DNA from: Micromonospora tarapacensis
GTDB taxonomy: Bacteria; Actinomycetota; Actinomycetes; Mycobacteriales; Micromonosporaceae
Assembly (NCBI RefSeq): GCF_019697375.1
Contig: NZ_JAHCDI010000004.1
Coordinates: 4,637,324 to 4,701,323 of the forward strand
DNA: 64,000 nt
Direction of reading: 5' to 3'
In this document: piece after piece, positions 51,537 through 61,148 of the stretch
Layout: each line of letters opens with the position of its first letter
How positions within the stretch are numbered: the first letter of the stretch is position 1
Position numbers and translations under genes: made by a program
Notes under the pieces: model-generated
Told to the model about the DNA's origin: nothing
The model's database searches: none
The model's input: the letters and a program-made list of their open reading frames with translations, nothing else

Positions 51537-52550
51537 GTGACGGCACCCCTACGCCGCTGGATGACACCCGTGGTGGCCGTGTTCGCCGCGTTCGCCGTGT
51601 TCGCCGGCCCGTTGCCGGCGACAGCCGCGCCGAACAACCCGAAACCGGCCGAGCACGACGACGACCCGCCGATGCTCAACGAGCTGATCGAGACGACCAA
51701 CCGGGACTACTCCAAGGCAAAGTCCAAGCTGGAGAAGTCCAAGAAGCGGCAGCTCCAGCTGGCGGTGGAGGTCCGCCGGGCCCAGGCGGATCTCGACGAG
51801 CTCTCCCCGCAGGTCGCAGAGATCGCCACCCAGTCGTACCGGACCGGCCGGGTCGGCGCGATCGTCATGCTGCTGCAGAGCAACGCCCCCGACTCGTTCA
51901 TCGACCGCGCCTCCGCGCTGGACGAGCTGAACCTGGTCAACGACAAGAAGTTGAGCGAGGTCAACGAGGTCAAGCTCCGCGCCGAGCAGGCCAAGCTCGC
52001 GCTCGACGCCGAGGTACGCGAGCAGCAGAAGCTGACCAACGACATGGCGCGCAAGAAGTCGGAGGCGGAGAAGTCGCTCCGGCTGGTCGGTGGGGTCGGC
52101 CTCACCGGCGGTCTGGTGGACGCCACCTCCCCGGTGGCCCGCGTCGGACCGAACCGGGCGTCGGACGGCGGCTGGAAGTCCGAGTCGTGCAGCCAGAACG
52201 ACCCGACCACGTCGGGGTGCATCACGCCGCGGACGCTGCACATGTACAAGGAGGTCAAGCGGGTCGGCTTCAACCGGTTCGTCGGCTGCTTCCGGCCCGG
52301 CGACAGGTTCGAGCACCCCAAGGGCCGGGCCTGTGACTGGTCGTTGCAGAACAGCGGCTTCCGCCCCTGGCACAACAACGACACCCGGATCTACGGCAAC
52401 AACCTGGCGGCATTCCTGGTCCGCAACGCCGACCGGCTGGGCGTCTACTACGTGATCTGGAACCGGCAGATCTGGTTCCCGGCAACGGGGTGGAGTTCCT
52501 ACAGCGGCCCGTCGAACCACACGGACCACGTCCACGTCTCGCTGCTCTGA
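51537..52550 (+). CDS. Secreted coiled-coil protein with LAS-peptidase-like C-terminal domain
   Basis: 337 residues. Signal peptide: MTAPLRRWMTPVVAVFAAFA, then cleavage near ATA-AP. A coiled-coil region follows (about 45-190, rich in Lys/Glu: KAKSKLEKSKKRQLQLAVEV). The C-terminal domain (about 215-337) includes CFRPGDRFEHPKGRACDWSL and, at the end, SNHTDHVHVSLL. The pattern H-x-x-G-x-A-x-D and D-H-x-H resembles zinc peptidases of the LAS fold (VanY/MepA type), suggesting a peptidoglycan enzyme; this match is by motif only. Start GTG 51537 has GGAAGGG upstream. Control by the c-di-AMP riboswitch fits a wall-remodelling role. The plan (coiled coil plus this domain) resembles RpfB/CwlO-type wall lytic proteins in layout. 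Confidence 0.86.
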   Translation: MTAPLRRWMTPVVAVFAAFAVFAGPLPATAAPNNPKPAEHDDDPPMLNELIETTNRDYSKAKSKLEKSKKRQLQLAVEVRRAQADLDELSPQVAEIATQSYRTGRVGAIVMLLQSNAPDSFIDRASALDELNLVNDKKLSEVNEVKLRAEQAKLALDAEVREQQKLTNDMARKKSEAEKSLRLVGGVGLTGGLVDATSPVARVGPNRASDGGWKSESCSQNDPTTSGCITPRTLHMYKEVKRVGFNRFVGCFRPGDRFEHPKGRACDWSLQNSGFRPWHNNDTRIYGNNLAAFLVRNADRLGVYYVIWNRQIWFPATGWSSYSGPSNHTDHVHVSLL

Positions 52551-52573
52551 GAGCGCCCGCCAGAGCCGGCACC

Positions 52574-52607
52574 GAGGGCCGTTCCGCCGACCGGCGGAAC
52601 GGCCCTC
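52574..52607. terminator. 15-bp perfect hairpin between convergent genes
   Basis: GAGGGCCGTTCCGCC pairs exactly with GGCGGAACGGCCCTC around GACC, 24 bases after the stop of the riboswitch gene and 32 before the end of the convergent carbonic anhydrase gene. Likely terminates both. Confidence 0.86.
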
Positions 52608-52638
52608 GCGCTCCGCTGCGGAGCCTGGGACGTGGCGG

Positions 52639-53337
52639 TCAGGCGGCGGGCATCACCACGCCGGCCAGGTCGGCGGGCTCCGACGCCACCGCACGCACCT
52701 CACCGGCGGCCAGCCGGTACGACATGCCCACCACCGCGCAGCGCCCGGCAGCCACCTCGGCGGCGAGTGCCGCCGAGGACGCCAGCATCGCCTCGACGGT
52801 CTGCGCGATGTGGATGTCGACGATCCCGTCCAGATCCTCCACCCCGGCGTCCTGGGCGTGACGCAGGCTGGGCACCACGGCGTCCACCACGGCCCGCAGG
52901 TGACCGGTGGGTGCGATGCCGGTGGCCACCGCCGCGCGCGCCGCCTGCACGGCACCGCACGAGTCGTGTCCGAGCACCACCACCAGCGGCGTACGCAGCA
53001 CCGTCACCGCGTACTCCACGCTGCCCAGCACCTCGGGACCGACGGTGTGCCCGGCGGTCCGGACCACGAAGAGGTCACCCAGCCCGCGATCAAAGATGAT
53101 CTCCGCGGCGAGCCGGGAGTCGGAACAGCCGACGATCACCGCGAAGGGGTGCTGCTCGGCCGCGACGGCGGCCCGGCGCCCGGCGTTCTGGTTCGGGTGC
53201 CGGAGCCCGTCGGTGACGAATCGCTGATTGCCGGCGATCAGCTCGGCGAGCGCCAGCCGCGGGGCGCCGGGCAGGTCTGCGGTCAGGAACTCCCGTTCCG
53301 GTCCCGGCTGCGCGCCGAGTGATCCGGGTCGGCTCAT
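52639..53337 (-). CDS. Beta-class carbonic anhydrase
   Basis: 232 residues with the zinc-binding and catalytic motifs of beta-carbonic anhydrases: IVGCSDSRLAAEIIF (Cys-x-Asp-x-Arg), FVVRTAGHTVGPEVLGSVEY and VVVLGHDSCGAVQAARAAV (His-x2-Cys). It interconverts CO2 and bicarbonate in the cytoplasm. ATG 53337 reads MSRPGSLGAQPGPERE; the true start could be a little later. It is divergent from the wHTH regulator, with about 200 bases between that could be regulated by that protein. Confidence 0.95.
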   Translation of the reverse strand: MSRPGSLGAQPGPEREFLTADLPGAPRLALAELIAGNQRFVTDGLRHPNQNAGRRAAVAAEQHPFAVIVGCSDSRLAAEIIFDRGLGDLFVVRTAGHTVGPEVLGSVEYAVTVLRTPLVVVLGHDSCGAVQAARAAVATGIAPTGHLRAVVDAVVPSLRHAQDAGVEDLDGIVDIHIAQTVEAMLASSAALAAEVAAGRCAVVGMSYRLAAGEVRAVASEPADLAGVVMPAA

Positions 53338-53537
53338 CCGGCTTCACCTCGTCTCTCGGTGGAATGCCTGGTCATCCCGGCCGACGCTGGTCGCGGGCTG
53401 CCATCACCGTCACACGCAGCGCAAGGCACGTCAAGCTATGCGTGATATACATTTCATGTGTCCGTCGGCGCTCGCCCATGGCGGGTGGGGTCGCGCGAGA
53501 CGGGCGCGGCCCGAGCACCCGAACGGCAGGTCATACG

Positions 53538-53873
53538 ATGGCGAACATGGCGACCACTGGCGAGCGGGAAAGCACCCGGAACTGGACTTTCCTCACGAAC
53601 CACGCTCACGTACTACTCGCCATCGCCCGTAACCCCACCGCCCGGCTTCGCGACGTCGCGACCGAGGTGGGCGTCACCGAACGCGCCGCCCAGGCGATCG
53701 TCGCCGACCTGGAAGCAGGCGGCTACCTGCACCGCACCCGCGTCGGCCGGCGCAACGAGTACACCCTCAACCCGACCGGCCGGTTCCGCCACCCGGCGGA
53801 GGCCGACCGCCAGGTCGGCGACCTGTTGGCGCTGTTCACCAAGGAGCCGGTGACCGGCGCCGCCGATCACTGA
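53538..53873 (+). CDS. Winged-helix transcriptional regulator
   Basis: 111 residues: WTFLTNHAHVLLAIARNPTA, RLRDVATEVGVTERAAQAIV and ADLEAGGYLHRTRVGRRNEY make a MarR/ArsR-like winged helix. The C-terminal HPAEADRQVGDLLALF is a short dimer helix. No cofactor cysteines are seen. ATG at 53538 (another at 53547). This small type often controls a neighbouring gene; the divergent carbonic anhydrase is the natural candidate. Confidence 0.9.
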   Translation: MANMATTGERESTRNWTFLTNHAHVLLAIARNPTARLRDVATEVGVTERAAQAIVADLEAGGYLHRTRVGRRNEYTLNPTGRFRHPAEADRQVGDLLALFTKEPVTGAADH

Positions 53874-53998
53874 CCTGCCGACCGGGCACGAGCGACGCCG
53901 CCGACCGGGGGCGTCCGAACCGGACGACGTGGTGCGCTTCACGATCCGCGGCCGGTCGTGGCGGTGCGGTTCTCCGGCCACGGGGATAGGTTGAACCC

Positions 53999-54402
53999 GT
54001 GCCGTCCCTCGTGCTCGCCCGTCCGATGTGGCCGGCGACGCTGCGCGCACTGCGGGGGTTGACCCGGCTGGCCCTGGCGTCACTGGTGCTCGCCGTCGGG
54101 CTCGGTGGCATCGCGGCCGATCTGCCGGCCCGGCCCAGCACGGTTGAGCTTCCGGCCGTCGCCACCCGGCCCGCCGCGGCACCCGACCGGGTGGCCAACC
54201 CGGCCCCGGCCTGGCACGAGCGGGCGGCGACCGCGATCGCTCCATCGGCCCGCTCCGAGCGCGCCGGCACCACCCCGCCGCGGGCAGCACCATGCCGCGC
54301 CCGGTGATCGCCACGGCCATCGCCGGCCCTCGGCCCGTCGCCGCCCCGCACTCCGCCGCCGGCGAGGGCGAGCCGACGCGGCGCGGGCCACCCGCCACCT
54401 GA
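53999..54402 (+). pseudogene. Small membrane-anchored or secreted Pro/Ala-rich protein, probably frameshifted
   Basis: GTG at 53999 begins MPSLVLARPMWPATLRALRG and a hydrophobic stretch (LALASLVLAVGLGGIAADLP) typical of a signal or anchor, followed by Pro/Ala-rich sequence. The first frame stops at 54307. At the CCCC of 54273-54276, adding one base would open a frame with similar high-GC codons (STMPRPVIATAIAGPRPVAA) to a stop at 54402. That is the same type of lesion as in other genes here. I do not recognise the family. Either frame could be the true end. Confidence 0.45.
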
Positions 54403-54618
54403 CCGACGGCTCTCGACGGCGCCACATCCGGCGCGAGGCCCCATCGGCGCACGGCAGCACGACCCCGTCGTGCCGGCGACGCTCACCGGCCACCGGACCT
54501 CCCCCGCGACGACAAGCGGATCGGCACCAGTGAGGCGTACCCGCGCCGCTTCGGTCGACCAGCCCTCGCCGCCCCGCCCACCACAGTCGACGAACCTCAA
54601 CCCGACCCCGAGGTGTTG

Positions 54619-55409
54619 ATGATGCGAACCGCACTCTCCTCCGTCCTGCTCGACCTGCCACGGGCCGCCGCGATCTGGCTGAGCCTGCTCGGCCTGGTGA
54701 CGTTCGCCGTCGCCGGCCTGCTGCTACGCCCCCGACTCCTCCGCTTCGACGCCGGCACCCGGATCCGCGAGGCCGCGCTGCCGGGCCGGCCGGCGCACTC
54801 CGACGAACAGCGCGACCAGGACCGCTGGGCCGAAGAGGTGACGGTGGCCGCCGGCCGGGCCGAGGCGACGGCACGCCGCCGACGCGACGAGTGGCTGGCC
54901 GCCCAGGACGAGGCCGAGCGGGCATGGCAGGCGTACGAGGTGGCGGAGGCCGGTGTCCGCCGGTTGTCGGGCGCCGCCGGCCTGCCCTGCCGCAGACCCC
55001 GCGCACCCCCGCCGAGTACGCCGACCGCGAGCGTTGGCTGCACCGAGCCGCCCTGGACGCGTACTGGCGGCGGGAACTGTCGGTGGAACAGCTCAGCGAC
55101 GTCTTCGCGCACCGGGGTTGGGATCCCCGGCTGCACCCGGTCGAGCAGGAACTGATGCTCCGCCGGGCGGTGCGCGACCACCTCCACGCCCGCCGGCAGG
55201 ACGCCCGGGAACGGGAGCAGACCGCCTGGCGGGCCGCGGAACTCGCCGCCGCCGCGGCACGCAGCCTGCGGGAGGAGGCGTCCGGTGCGCTCCTGCCGGC
55301 GGCCGAGCAGGACGAGTCCGTGCTGCCGCTGACCGCGCTCGCCGGCACCGAGCAGACCCGGGAGATCCCAGCGGTGATCGTCGGGCGGGCACCGGTCGCC
55401 GCCTACTGA
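54619..55409 (+). pseudogene. Membrane-anchored coiled-coil protein, frameshifted
   Basis: ATG at 54619 (tandem ATGs; GAGG upstream) begins MMRTALSSVLLDLPRAAAIW with a membrane helix (LSLLGLVTFAVAGLLLR). A long charged coiled coil follows: RAEATARRRRDEWLAAQDEA, QAYEVAEAGVRRLSGAAGLP. At the CCC of 54985-54987 the sense changes frame and continues LPQTPRTPAEYADRERWLHR, DAYWRRELSVEQLSDVFAHR, PVEQELMLRRAVRDHLHAR to the stop at 55409. One extra C restores a protein of about 263 residues. Function unknown; a conserved actinobacterial anchored coiled-coil type by appearance. Confidence 0.8.
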
Positions 55410-55519
55410 CCCACGCCGACCGGAACCTGCTCCGAACCGGCCGGCGGGCACCTAGCGTGGGATCGGTGTCGGAAGGACGCCGGCCGGGTATCGACCTCGC
55501 CGGGGCAGAGGAGGCCGAC

Positions 55520-56710
55520 GTGGTCGCAGGAGCGGGGCACACGCCCGCCAAGAGAACGGACCGGAACGCCGGCCCACGCCAGACCTGGACGGCCCTGCCC
55601 TGGCTGGTCCGCTCCGCAGTGGTGTGGAGCGCCTGCCTGGTGGTCATCGCCGCCGGGTTCTATCTGCTGGCCCGGATCACGATGCTGATCACCCCGCTGG
55701 CCATCGCCGTGGCCGCCACCCTCTTCCTCGCCGCGCTGCTCGACCCGGTGCAGCTGGCACTGCGCCGGCTGCGGCTACCCGCCGCGCTGGCCGCGCTGCT
55801 CACCGTCCTGTTGCTACTCGGCGTCCTGGGTGGTGTCGGCGCGCTGGTGTGGAACATGACCGCCAGCCAGTTCGGCGAGTTGGGCGAAGAGCTGCGGCAG
55901 GGGCTGGCGCACACCCGCGACTTCGTCACCTCCACCCTTCCGGTCACCGACGAGCAGCTCGACGGGTTGCTCACCCAGTTGCGCCAGGCAATCAGCCAGC
56001 AGGAGGTCGACCCGGTCTCCAGCGCCCGGACGGTGGCCGAGGTCTTCGGCTCCGCCCTGCTCGCCCTCGTACTGCTGTTCTTCCTGCTCAAGGACGGCCG
56101 AGCGATGTGGCACTGGACGTTGCGCCGGATGACCGGGCCGAACCGGGCGATCACCGCCGAGGCGGGGCGGGTCGGCTGGCGCACCCTCGGCTCGTACAGC
56201 CGGGGCACGATGCTGATCGCCGCCATCGACGCGATCGGCATCGGCCTGGCGCTGGTGCTGCTCGGCGTGCCACTCGCCTTACCGCTGGTTTTGATCACGT
56301 TCATCGGCGGCTTCGTGCCGATCATCGGCGCCACCGTGGCCGGCGCGGTCGCGGTGCTGGTGGCGCTGGCCGCCGAGGGCCCCACCACCGCCCTGCTCAC
56401 CCTGGCCGCCGTGATCGCGGTCCAGCAGATCGAGGGCAATCTGCTGGAACCGCTGGTCATGAGGCGTCAGGTGCGACTGCATCCGGTGGTCATCCTGCTC
56501 GCGGTGACCGCCGGCACCCTCATCGCCGGCATCGCGGGTGCCTTCGTCGCGGTCCCGATCACCGCCGTCGCCTGGCGCATCATCGACAGCGTGCAGCGCC
56601 AACGGCAGGCCGCCGCGGCGCCGTCCGGCCCCGGCTCGCCAGCACCGCACGACTCGCCGTCACCGGCCGGCCCACCGTCGGAACGACACCCCGAACCCGA
56701 TCCGGCCTGA
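55520..56710 (+). CDS. AI-2E family transporter-like membrane protein
   Basis: 396 residues. Helices include VIAAGFYLLARITMLITPLA, IAVAATLFLAALLDPVQLAL, the long periplasmic segment with QFGELGEELRQGLAHTRDFV, SALLALVLLFFLLKDGRAMW and the diagnostic pair GVPLALPLVLITFIGGFVPI and QQIEGNLLEPLVMRRQVRLH. The family is PF01594 (AI-2E transporter), whose members export AI-2 or act as Na+/H+ antiporters and permeases; function is unassigned here. GTG at 55520 is chosen because GAGGAGG lies just upstream; a GTG at 55466 is also open. The C-terminal tail is Pro-rich. Confidence 0.93.
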   Translation: MVAGAGHTPAKRTDRNAGPRQTWTALPWLVRSAVVWSACLVVIAAGFYLLARITMLITPLAIAVAATLFLAALLDPVQLALRRLRLPAALAALLTVLLLLGVLGGVGALVWNMTASQFGELGEELRQGLAHTRDFVTSTLPVTDEQLDGLLTQLRQAISQQEVDPVSSARTVAEVFGSALLALVLLFFLLKDGRAMWHWTLRRMTGPNRAITAEAGRVGWRTLGSYSRGTMLIAAIDAIGIGLALVLLGVPLALPLVLITFIGGFVPIIGATVAGAVAVLVALAAEGPTTALLTLAAVIAVQQIEGNLLEPLVMRRQVRLHPVVILLAVTAGTLIAGIAGAFVAVPITAVAWRIIDSVQRQRQAAAAPSGPGSPAPHDSPSPAGPPSERHPEPDPA

Positions 56711-56755
56711 CCGTCGCTGGCCGCCATCCGGGGCCGCCCCCGCCAGGACGGCCCG

Positions 56756-57424
56756 CTAGACGGTGGTGGGATGGGGGTGCAGGTGATCGTGGAACCAACC
56801 GGTTGCCGCGTCGGCGACGTGTTCCAGGGTGCCGGGTTCGGAGAAGAGGTGCGTCGCGCCGGGGATCACCCGCAGCTCGGCCGGCGCCGTCAGCCGGCTC
56901 AGCGCCTGCTCGTTGAGGGCGATGACCTGCTCGTCGAGCCCACCGACCAGCAGCAGGGTGGCGGCGCGTACCTGGCCGAGGGCGACGCCGGCAAGATCCG
57001 GGCGGCCACCCCGGGACACCACCGCACGCACCAGGTCAGCTCGCTGGGCGGCGGCGACCAGGGCGGCGGCGGCACCCGTGCTCGCGCCGAAGAGGCCGAC
57101 CGGCGCCTCGCCGAGGGGCCGCTCGGTGCCCAACCAGTCCACCACCCCGGCCAGCCGGTCGGCCAGCAGCCCGATATCGAAGCGCAGCTCCGCGGTGACC
57201 GCGTCCACCTCGTCCTCGGCCGCGGTGAGCAGATCGACCAGGACGGTACCGAGCCCGCTGTCGGCCAACCGGCGGGCCACCGCCACGTTTCGCGGGCTGT
57301 GCCGGGAGCTGCCACTGCCGTGCGCGAACAGCACCACCCCGACCGGCGTAGCCGGCACCAGCAGGTCCGCCGGCAGGTTGACCTCGCCCGCCGGGATCGT
57401 CGCCTCGCCGTCGCGTACGTCCAT
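56756..57424 (-). CDS. Dienelactone-hydrolase-family alpha/beta hydrolase
   Basis: 222 residues, soluble: VGVVLFAHGSGSSRHSPRNV, RRLADSGLGTVLVDLLTAAE, the nucleophile elbow GLFGASTGAAAALVAA (G-x-S-x-G), an Asp-region LLVGGLDEQVIALNEQAL and the late His in IPGATHLFSEPGTLEHVA. Catalytic Ser-Asp-His are present. In actinobacteria this protein is often linked to a phosphoribosyltransferase, which is absent here. Ester or lactone substrate unknown. Start ATG at 57424. Confidence 0.93.
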   Translation of the reverse strand: MDVRDGEATIPAGEVNLPADLLVPATPVGVVLFAHGSGSSRHSPRNVAVARRLADSGLGTVLVDLLTAAEDEVDAVTAELRFDIGLLADRLAGVVDWLGTERPLGEAPVGLFGASTGAAAALVAAAQRADLVRAVVSRGGRPDLAGVALGQVRAATLLLVGGLDEQVIALNEQALSRLTAPAELRVIPGATHLFSEPGTLEHVADAATGWFHDHLHPHPTTV

Positions 57425-57586
57425 CGCGCCTCCAGGTGACTGCCTTCACCGGCCCGGTTACCCCGGCCGGTCGACACCACGCCACCGACCCGGCACACGT
57501 TTGCGCCCGGGGGTTCCGGGTAGCCGACGGGAGACCGCAGACGGACCGGCGTCACCGGCGCCGCCGACCAGATCGCGAGGACCGTC

Positions 57587-57766
57587 ATGCCGCATCACCA
57601 CCGTGAACCCGTGCAGTCGGCCGCCGAGCGCGAGCGGCGGGAAGCGGACGCGCAGCGCGGACGGGACTGGGCGGACGACGCTGCCCAGGCGCGTTCGGCC
57701 GACGATCCGCGGGCGAGGACGCCCCACGACGCCACCGGCCGGCCCTCCCAGGGCGAACCGATCTGA
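57587..57766 (+). CDS. Small hydrophilic protein of unknown function (59 aa)
   Basis: Start ATG at 57587 with GAGG about 7 bases upstream. It encodes MPHHHREPVQSAAERERREA, then an Arg/Asp-rich low-complexity sequence ending QGEPI. Codon third positions are mostly G or C, but low-complexity charged sequences easily arise by chance in this GC range, so support is limited. No neighbouring partner. Unknown function. Confidence 0.42.
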   Translation: MPHHHREPVQSAAERERREADAQRGRDWADDAAQARSADDPRARTPHDATGRPSQGEPI

Positions 57767-57797
57767 TCCGCCGCCCGAGAGGGCCGGCGGCACCGCC

Positions 57798-59716
57798 TCA
57801 GGCCGGGTCCTCCGGCAGCCGGAGCAGGGAGCGCGGCCCGGCGCCTGCTCCGGCGCCGGCAGGTCGGTGCGCGGCGGCGGGTTCGGTACGGTGACCGACT
57901 CGTCGCAGGTGATCTGGACCGGCTTGCCGTGGTGGCGCACCTCCATCACCGCGTCCGGCTCGGCGTGATGCAGGGCGTACGTCGTCTCGTGCCTGCGTAC
58001 GTCGACCCGCAGCCGCATCCCGCACCACTGCACCGAGAACGACAGGCCGTTCAGCCGGCTCGCCAGGCGGGGCGAGAAGGACGGCACCCCGTCGTGGTCC
58101 CGCAACCCACCGAAACCGGCGACCAACGCGATCCACGCGCCGGCGAGCGAGGCCATGTGCACCCCGTCGCGCGTGTTCTCGTTCAGGTCGTGCAGGTCCA
58201 TCAGCGCCGCCTCGCGCAGGTAACTGTGAGCCAGATCGGGATAGCCGACCTCCGCCGCCAGCACCGCCTGCGTGCAGGCCGACAGCGAGGAGTCCCGGAC
58301 GGTGCGCCGCTCGTAGTAGAGGAAGTTGTGCAGCTTCTCCTCCGCGGTGAACGCGTCTCCCCGCCAGTGCATCGCCAACACCAGGTCGGCCTGCTTGACC
58401 ACCTGCTTGCGGTACAGGTCGAAGTACGGATAGTGCAGCAGCAGCGGGTACTTGTCCGGCGGGGTCTGCGCGAAGTCCCACTCCTGTAGCCGGGTGAAGC
58501 CCTCCACCTGCTGGTGCACGTCGAGATCCTCGTCGTACGGGATGTGCATGGCCGTCGCGGCGTCGCGCCACGCGGCGGCCTCCTCGTCGGTGACCCCGAG
58601 GTGGTACGCCTCGTCGCGGTACCGCATCACCACCTCGGCGGCGGCACGCAGGTTCCGCTGCGCCATCAGGTTGGTGTAGACGTTGTCGTTCTTGACGGCG
58701 GTGTACTCGTCCGGGCCGGTCACGCCGTCGATGTGGAATCGGCCGTCGCGGTCGTGGTGCCCGAGCGAGCGCCAGAGCCGCGCGGTCTCCACCAGCAGGG
58801 TCAGGCCGATCTCCTGTTCCAGCTGCCGGTCCCCGGTGACCAGCACGTAGCGGCGTAGCGCGTCGGAGATGCCGGCGGCGATGTGGAAGGCCGCGGTGCC
58901 CGCCGGCCAGTAGCCGGACGACTCCGGCCCCTCGATGGTGCGCCAGGGGAACGCGGCACCCTCCAGGTTGAGCGTGCGCACCCAGTCCTCGTACCCCTCT
59001 GACCCGATGGAGGCCCGCGCGGGGGTGTTCACCTCGTGGTCCATCGCCGCCGCGACCCGCAGCCCGGAGACCTTGGTCCGGTGGATCAGCAGGCCGCCGG
59101 CGGAGGTGGTCAGCTCCTCCTCCGCCTGAAGCGGCGACTCGAGCACCGCGGCGACCCGGGGGTCGCGGCTCTGCGGAGGCAGCGTCTCGTTGGCCACCAG
59201 CTCGGATTGGACGATCAGCCGCAGCGGCTCCCCGTCGGCCACCTCCACCTCGTAGCGGATCGCGGCCACCGAGCGCTGCCGGAAGGAGACCAGCCGGGTG
59301 GTGTTGACCCGGACCTCCCGGCCCGCCGGCGAGCGCCAGTGCAGCGACCGGTGCAGGGTGCCGGCACGCAGGTCGAGGATCCGCTCGTGGGCGATCACCT
59401 CGCCGTAGCGCACGTCGAGCGGCTCGTCGTCGACCATCAGCCGGATGAGCTTGCCGTTGGTGACGTTGACGATGGTCTGGCCGGACTCGGGGAAGCCGAA
59501 CCCGGCCTCGGCGTACGGCAGTGGCCGCAGCTCGTAGAACGAGTTGAGGTAGGTGCCGGGCAGGCCGTGCGGCTCCCCTTCGTCCAGGTTGCCGCGCAGC
59601 CCGACGTGCCCGTTGGACAGCGCGAAGACCGATTCGGACTGGGCGAGCACGTCCATGTCGAGCCGGGTCTCCCGGACGTGCCACGGCTCGACCGGGTACG
59701 CCCGCTCCCGGATCAC
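57798..59716 (-). pseudogene. GH65 disaccharide phosphorylase with central deletion and C-terminal frameshift
   Basis: It begins [20 protein letters not shown] with the usual N-terminal GH65 domain (ALSNGHVGLRGNLDEGEPHG; LPGTYLNSFYELRPLPYAEA). Around residue 235-250 NTPARASIGSEGYEDWVRT runs straight into LNLEGAAFPWRTIEGPESSG; relatives have about 150 residues between these blocks, including the PAKGLTGPGYDGH-type substrate motif. The catalytic Glu region GPDEYTAVKNDNVYTN and the phosphate-binding later part are present. At the C-terminus (57835-57839) the frame slips; one extra base gives PGPRSLLRLPEDPA and a stop at 57798. Full enzymes split maltose-, trehalose- or kojibiose-type sugars with phosphate. 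Overlaps the mutase gene by 4 bases. Confidence 0.88.
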
Positions 59717-60465
59717 TCGGGCCGCCCGGCGTCGAGCAGGTCGGCGAGGTCGGCGACCACCACGTCGGCGCCGTGTGCGCGCAGTTCGTCGGCCTGCCCG
59801 GCCCGGTCGACCCCCACCACGTAACCGAACCCGCCGGCCCGGCCGGCTTCGACGCCGGCGAGCGCGTCCTCGAAGACGGCCGCCCGCTCCGGTGCCACGC
59901 CGAGCAACTCCGCCCCGGCGAGGAAGGTGTCCGGTTGCGGTTTGCCGCGCAGCCCCTCGGCGCGGGCGGTCAGCCCGTCCACCCGCGCTTCGAGCAGCGG
60001 CTCCAGGCCGGCGGCGGCGATCACCTCCCGACCGTTGGCGCTGGCCGTGACGACCGCCCGGCGCAGCCCCGCCGCGGCCACCGCCTTCAGGTACGCCACG
60101 GAGCCGGGGTAGACGTCCACGCCGATGGTGCGGATCCGCTCCAGCACCCGGGTGTTCTTCTGGTTACCGAGACCGTGCACGGTCTGCGCGCCGGGCGGAT
60201 CCTCCGGGGAGCCCTCCGGCAGGGTGATGCCGCGCGAGGCGAGAAAGGTGCGTACTCCGTCGAGACGGGGGCGGCCGTCGACGTACCGGTGATAGTCCGG
60301 GCCGGGGTCGAACGGCCGGAAGGGCTCGCCGGTGGCGGTGGCTCGGCGCCGGAGGAAGTCGTCGAACGTCTCCGTCCAGGCGGCGTTGTGCACCCCGGCG
60401 GTCTGCGTCAGCACACCGTCCAGGTCGAAGAGACAGGCGGTCACATGATCAGGCAGGCCGAGCAT
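59713..60465 (-). CDS. pgmB: Beta-phosphoglucomutase-family HAD hydrolase
   Basis: 250 residues. HAD motif [21 protein letters not shown] has the D-x-D nucleophile pair. The cap domain includes [20 protein letters not shown]. Motif II is AVVTASANG, the Lys region [20 protein letters not shown] and motif [22 protein letters not shown]. It converts beta-glucose 1-phosphate to glucose 6-phosphate. It overlaps the GH65 gene by 4 bases (ATGA), the standard pairing in which the phosphorylase supplies its substrate. Confidence 0.93.
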   Translation of the reverse strand: MLGLPDHVTACLFDLDGVLTQTAGVHNAAWTETFDDFLRRRATATGEPFRPFDPGPDYHRYVDGRPRLDGVRTFLASRGITLPEGSPEDPPGAQTVHGLGNQKNTRVLERIRTIGVDVYPGSVAYLKAVAAAGLRRAVVTASANGREVIAAAGLEPLLEARVDGLTARAEGLRGKPQPDTFLAGAELLGVAPERAAVFEDALAGVEAGRAGGFGYVVGVDRAGQADELRAHGADVVVADLADLLDAGRPE

Positions 60466-60584
60466 CGTATGAATCTATCCGCCGGCGCGTACCGCCAAAC
60501 GCACTTCGAGGCAGACCGGCGCGGCGGGCCCGGCCGGCCCCTGCGACCGGTGGGCCGATCCGCCCGCTGATGTCCGCAAGCGGG

Positions 60585-61049
60585 TCAGTTCGGGCGGAGG
60601 GTCCAGATGACGGTCATCTCCGAGGTCGGCTTGCCCGCCTCGGTGGCGATCTCCACGAGCACCGGGAACTCCGGCCGCTGGCCGGCCTCCAACTCCGCGA
60701 TCACCTGGGCCGCTGGGCGGCCGAGCCGGGCCGTCGCCAGCACCGCCCCCATGGCGAGCTTGCGATAGGCGATCTCCGCCCGCACCGCCAGCGGCGTGGC
60801 CCGGTCGAGCAGGTGGCCGAACGCGGCCAGCACCACCGCGCCGGAGGCGGTCTCGCCGAGGGTGAACATGGCCCCGGCGTGCGGGCCGCCGAGATGGTTG
60901 TGGGTGGCCGGCGAGTCCGGGAGCCGGACGACCGCCCGGACACCGCCGTCGGCCTCGGGAGCCACCTCGACGAATTCGAAGCCGAGCGTGCGGGCGAAGG
61001 GCACCGCCTCAAGCATGCCGGCCGCCACCTGGCGCGAGTCGATGGTCAT
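60585..61049 (-). CDS. PaaI-type hotdog thioesterase
   Basis: 154 residues: TIDSRQVAAGMLEAVPFART, LGFEFVEVAPEADGGVRAVV, THNHLGGPHAGAMFTLGETA (the hotdog catalytic H-N-H-x-G-G-x-H pattern) and SGAVVLAAFGHLLDRATPL, KLAMGAVLATARLGRP. It would hydrolyse an acyl-CoA or similar thioester; substrate unknown. ATG at 61049 or GTG at 61055; there is no good ribosome site, so the mRNA may be leaderless. The gene is flanked upstream by an unusual set of palindromes (61.09-61.34 kb). Confidence 0.92.
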   Translation of the reverse strand: MTIDSRQVAAGMLEAVPFARTLGFEFVEVAPEADGGVRAVVRLPDSPATHNHLGGPHAGAMFTLGETASGAVVLAAFGHLLDRATPLAVRAEIAYRKLAMGAVLATARLGRPAAQVIAELEAGQRPEFPVLVEIATEAGKPTSEMTVIWTLRPN

Positions 61050-61089
61050 ACCCACACGCTACCCATCGGTAACTTGCCGGACAAGCCGG

Positions 61090-61148
61090 ATCTGTGGCAG
61101 TGCGGCAAGCCGACACGCCGCACCAGGGGCATCCGCACTGCCACAGAT
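61090..61148. repeat. Inverted repeat unit 1 (16-bp arms)
   Basis: ATCTGTGGCAGTGCGG at 61090-61105 pairs perfectly with CCGCACTGCCACAGAT at 61133-61148 around 27 bases. The arm contains TGTGGCA, shared with the second palindrome 62 bases on, so the two units look like related members of an interspersed palindromic repeat. Confidence 0.9.
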
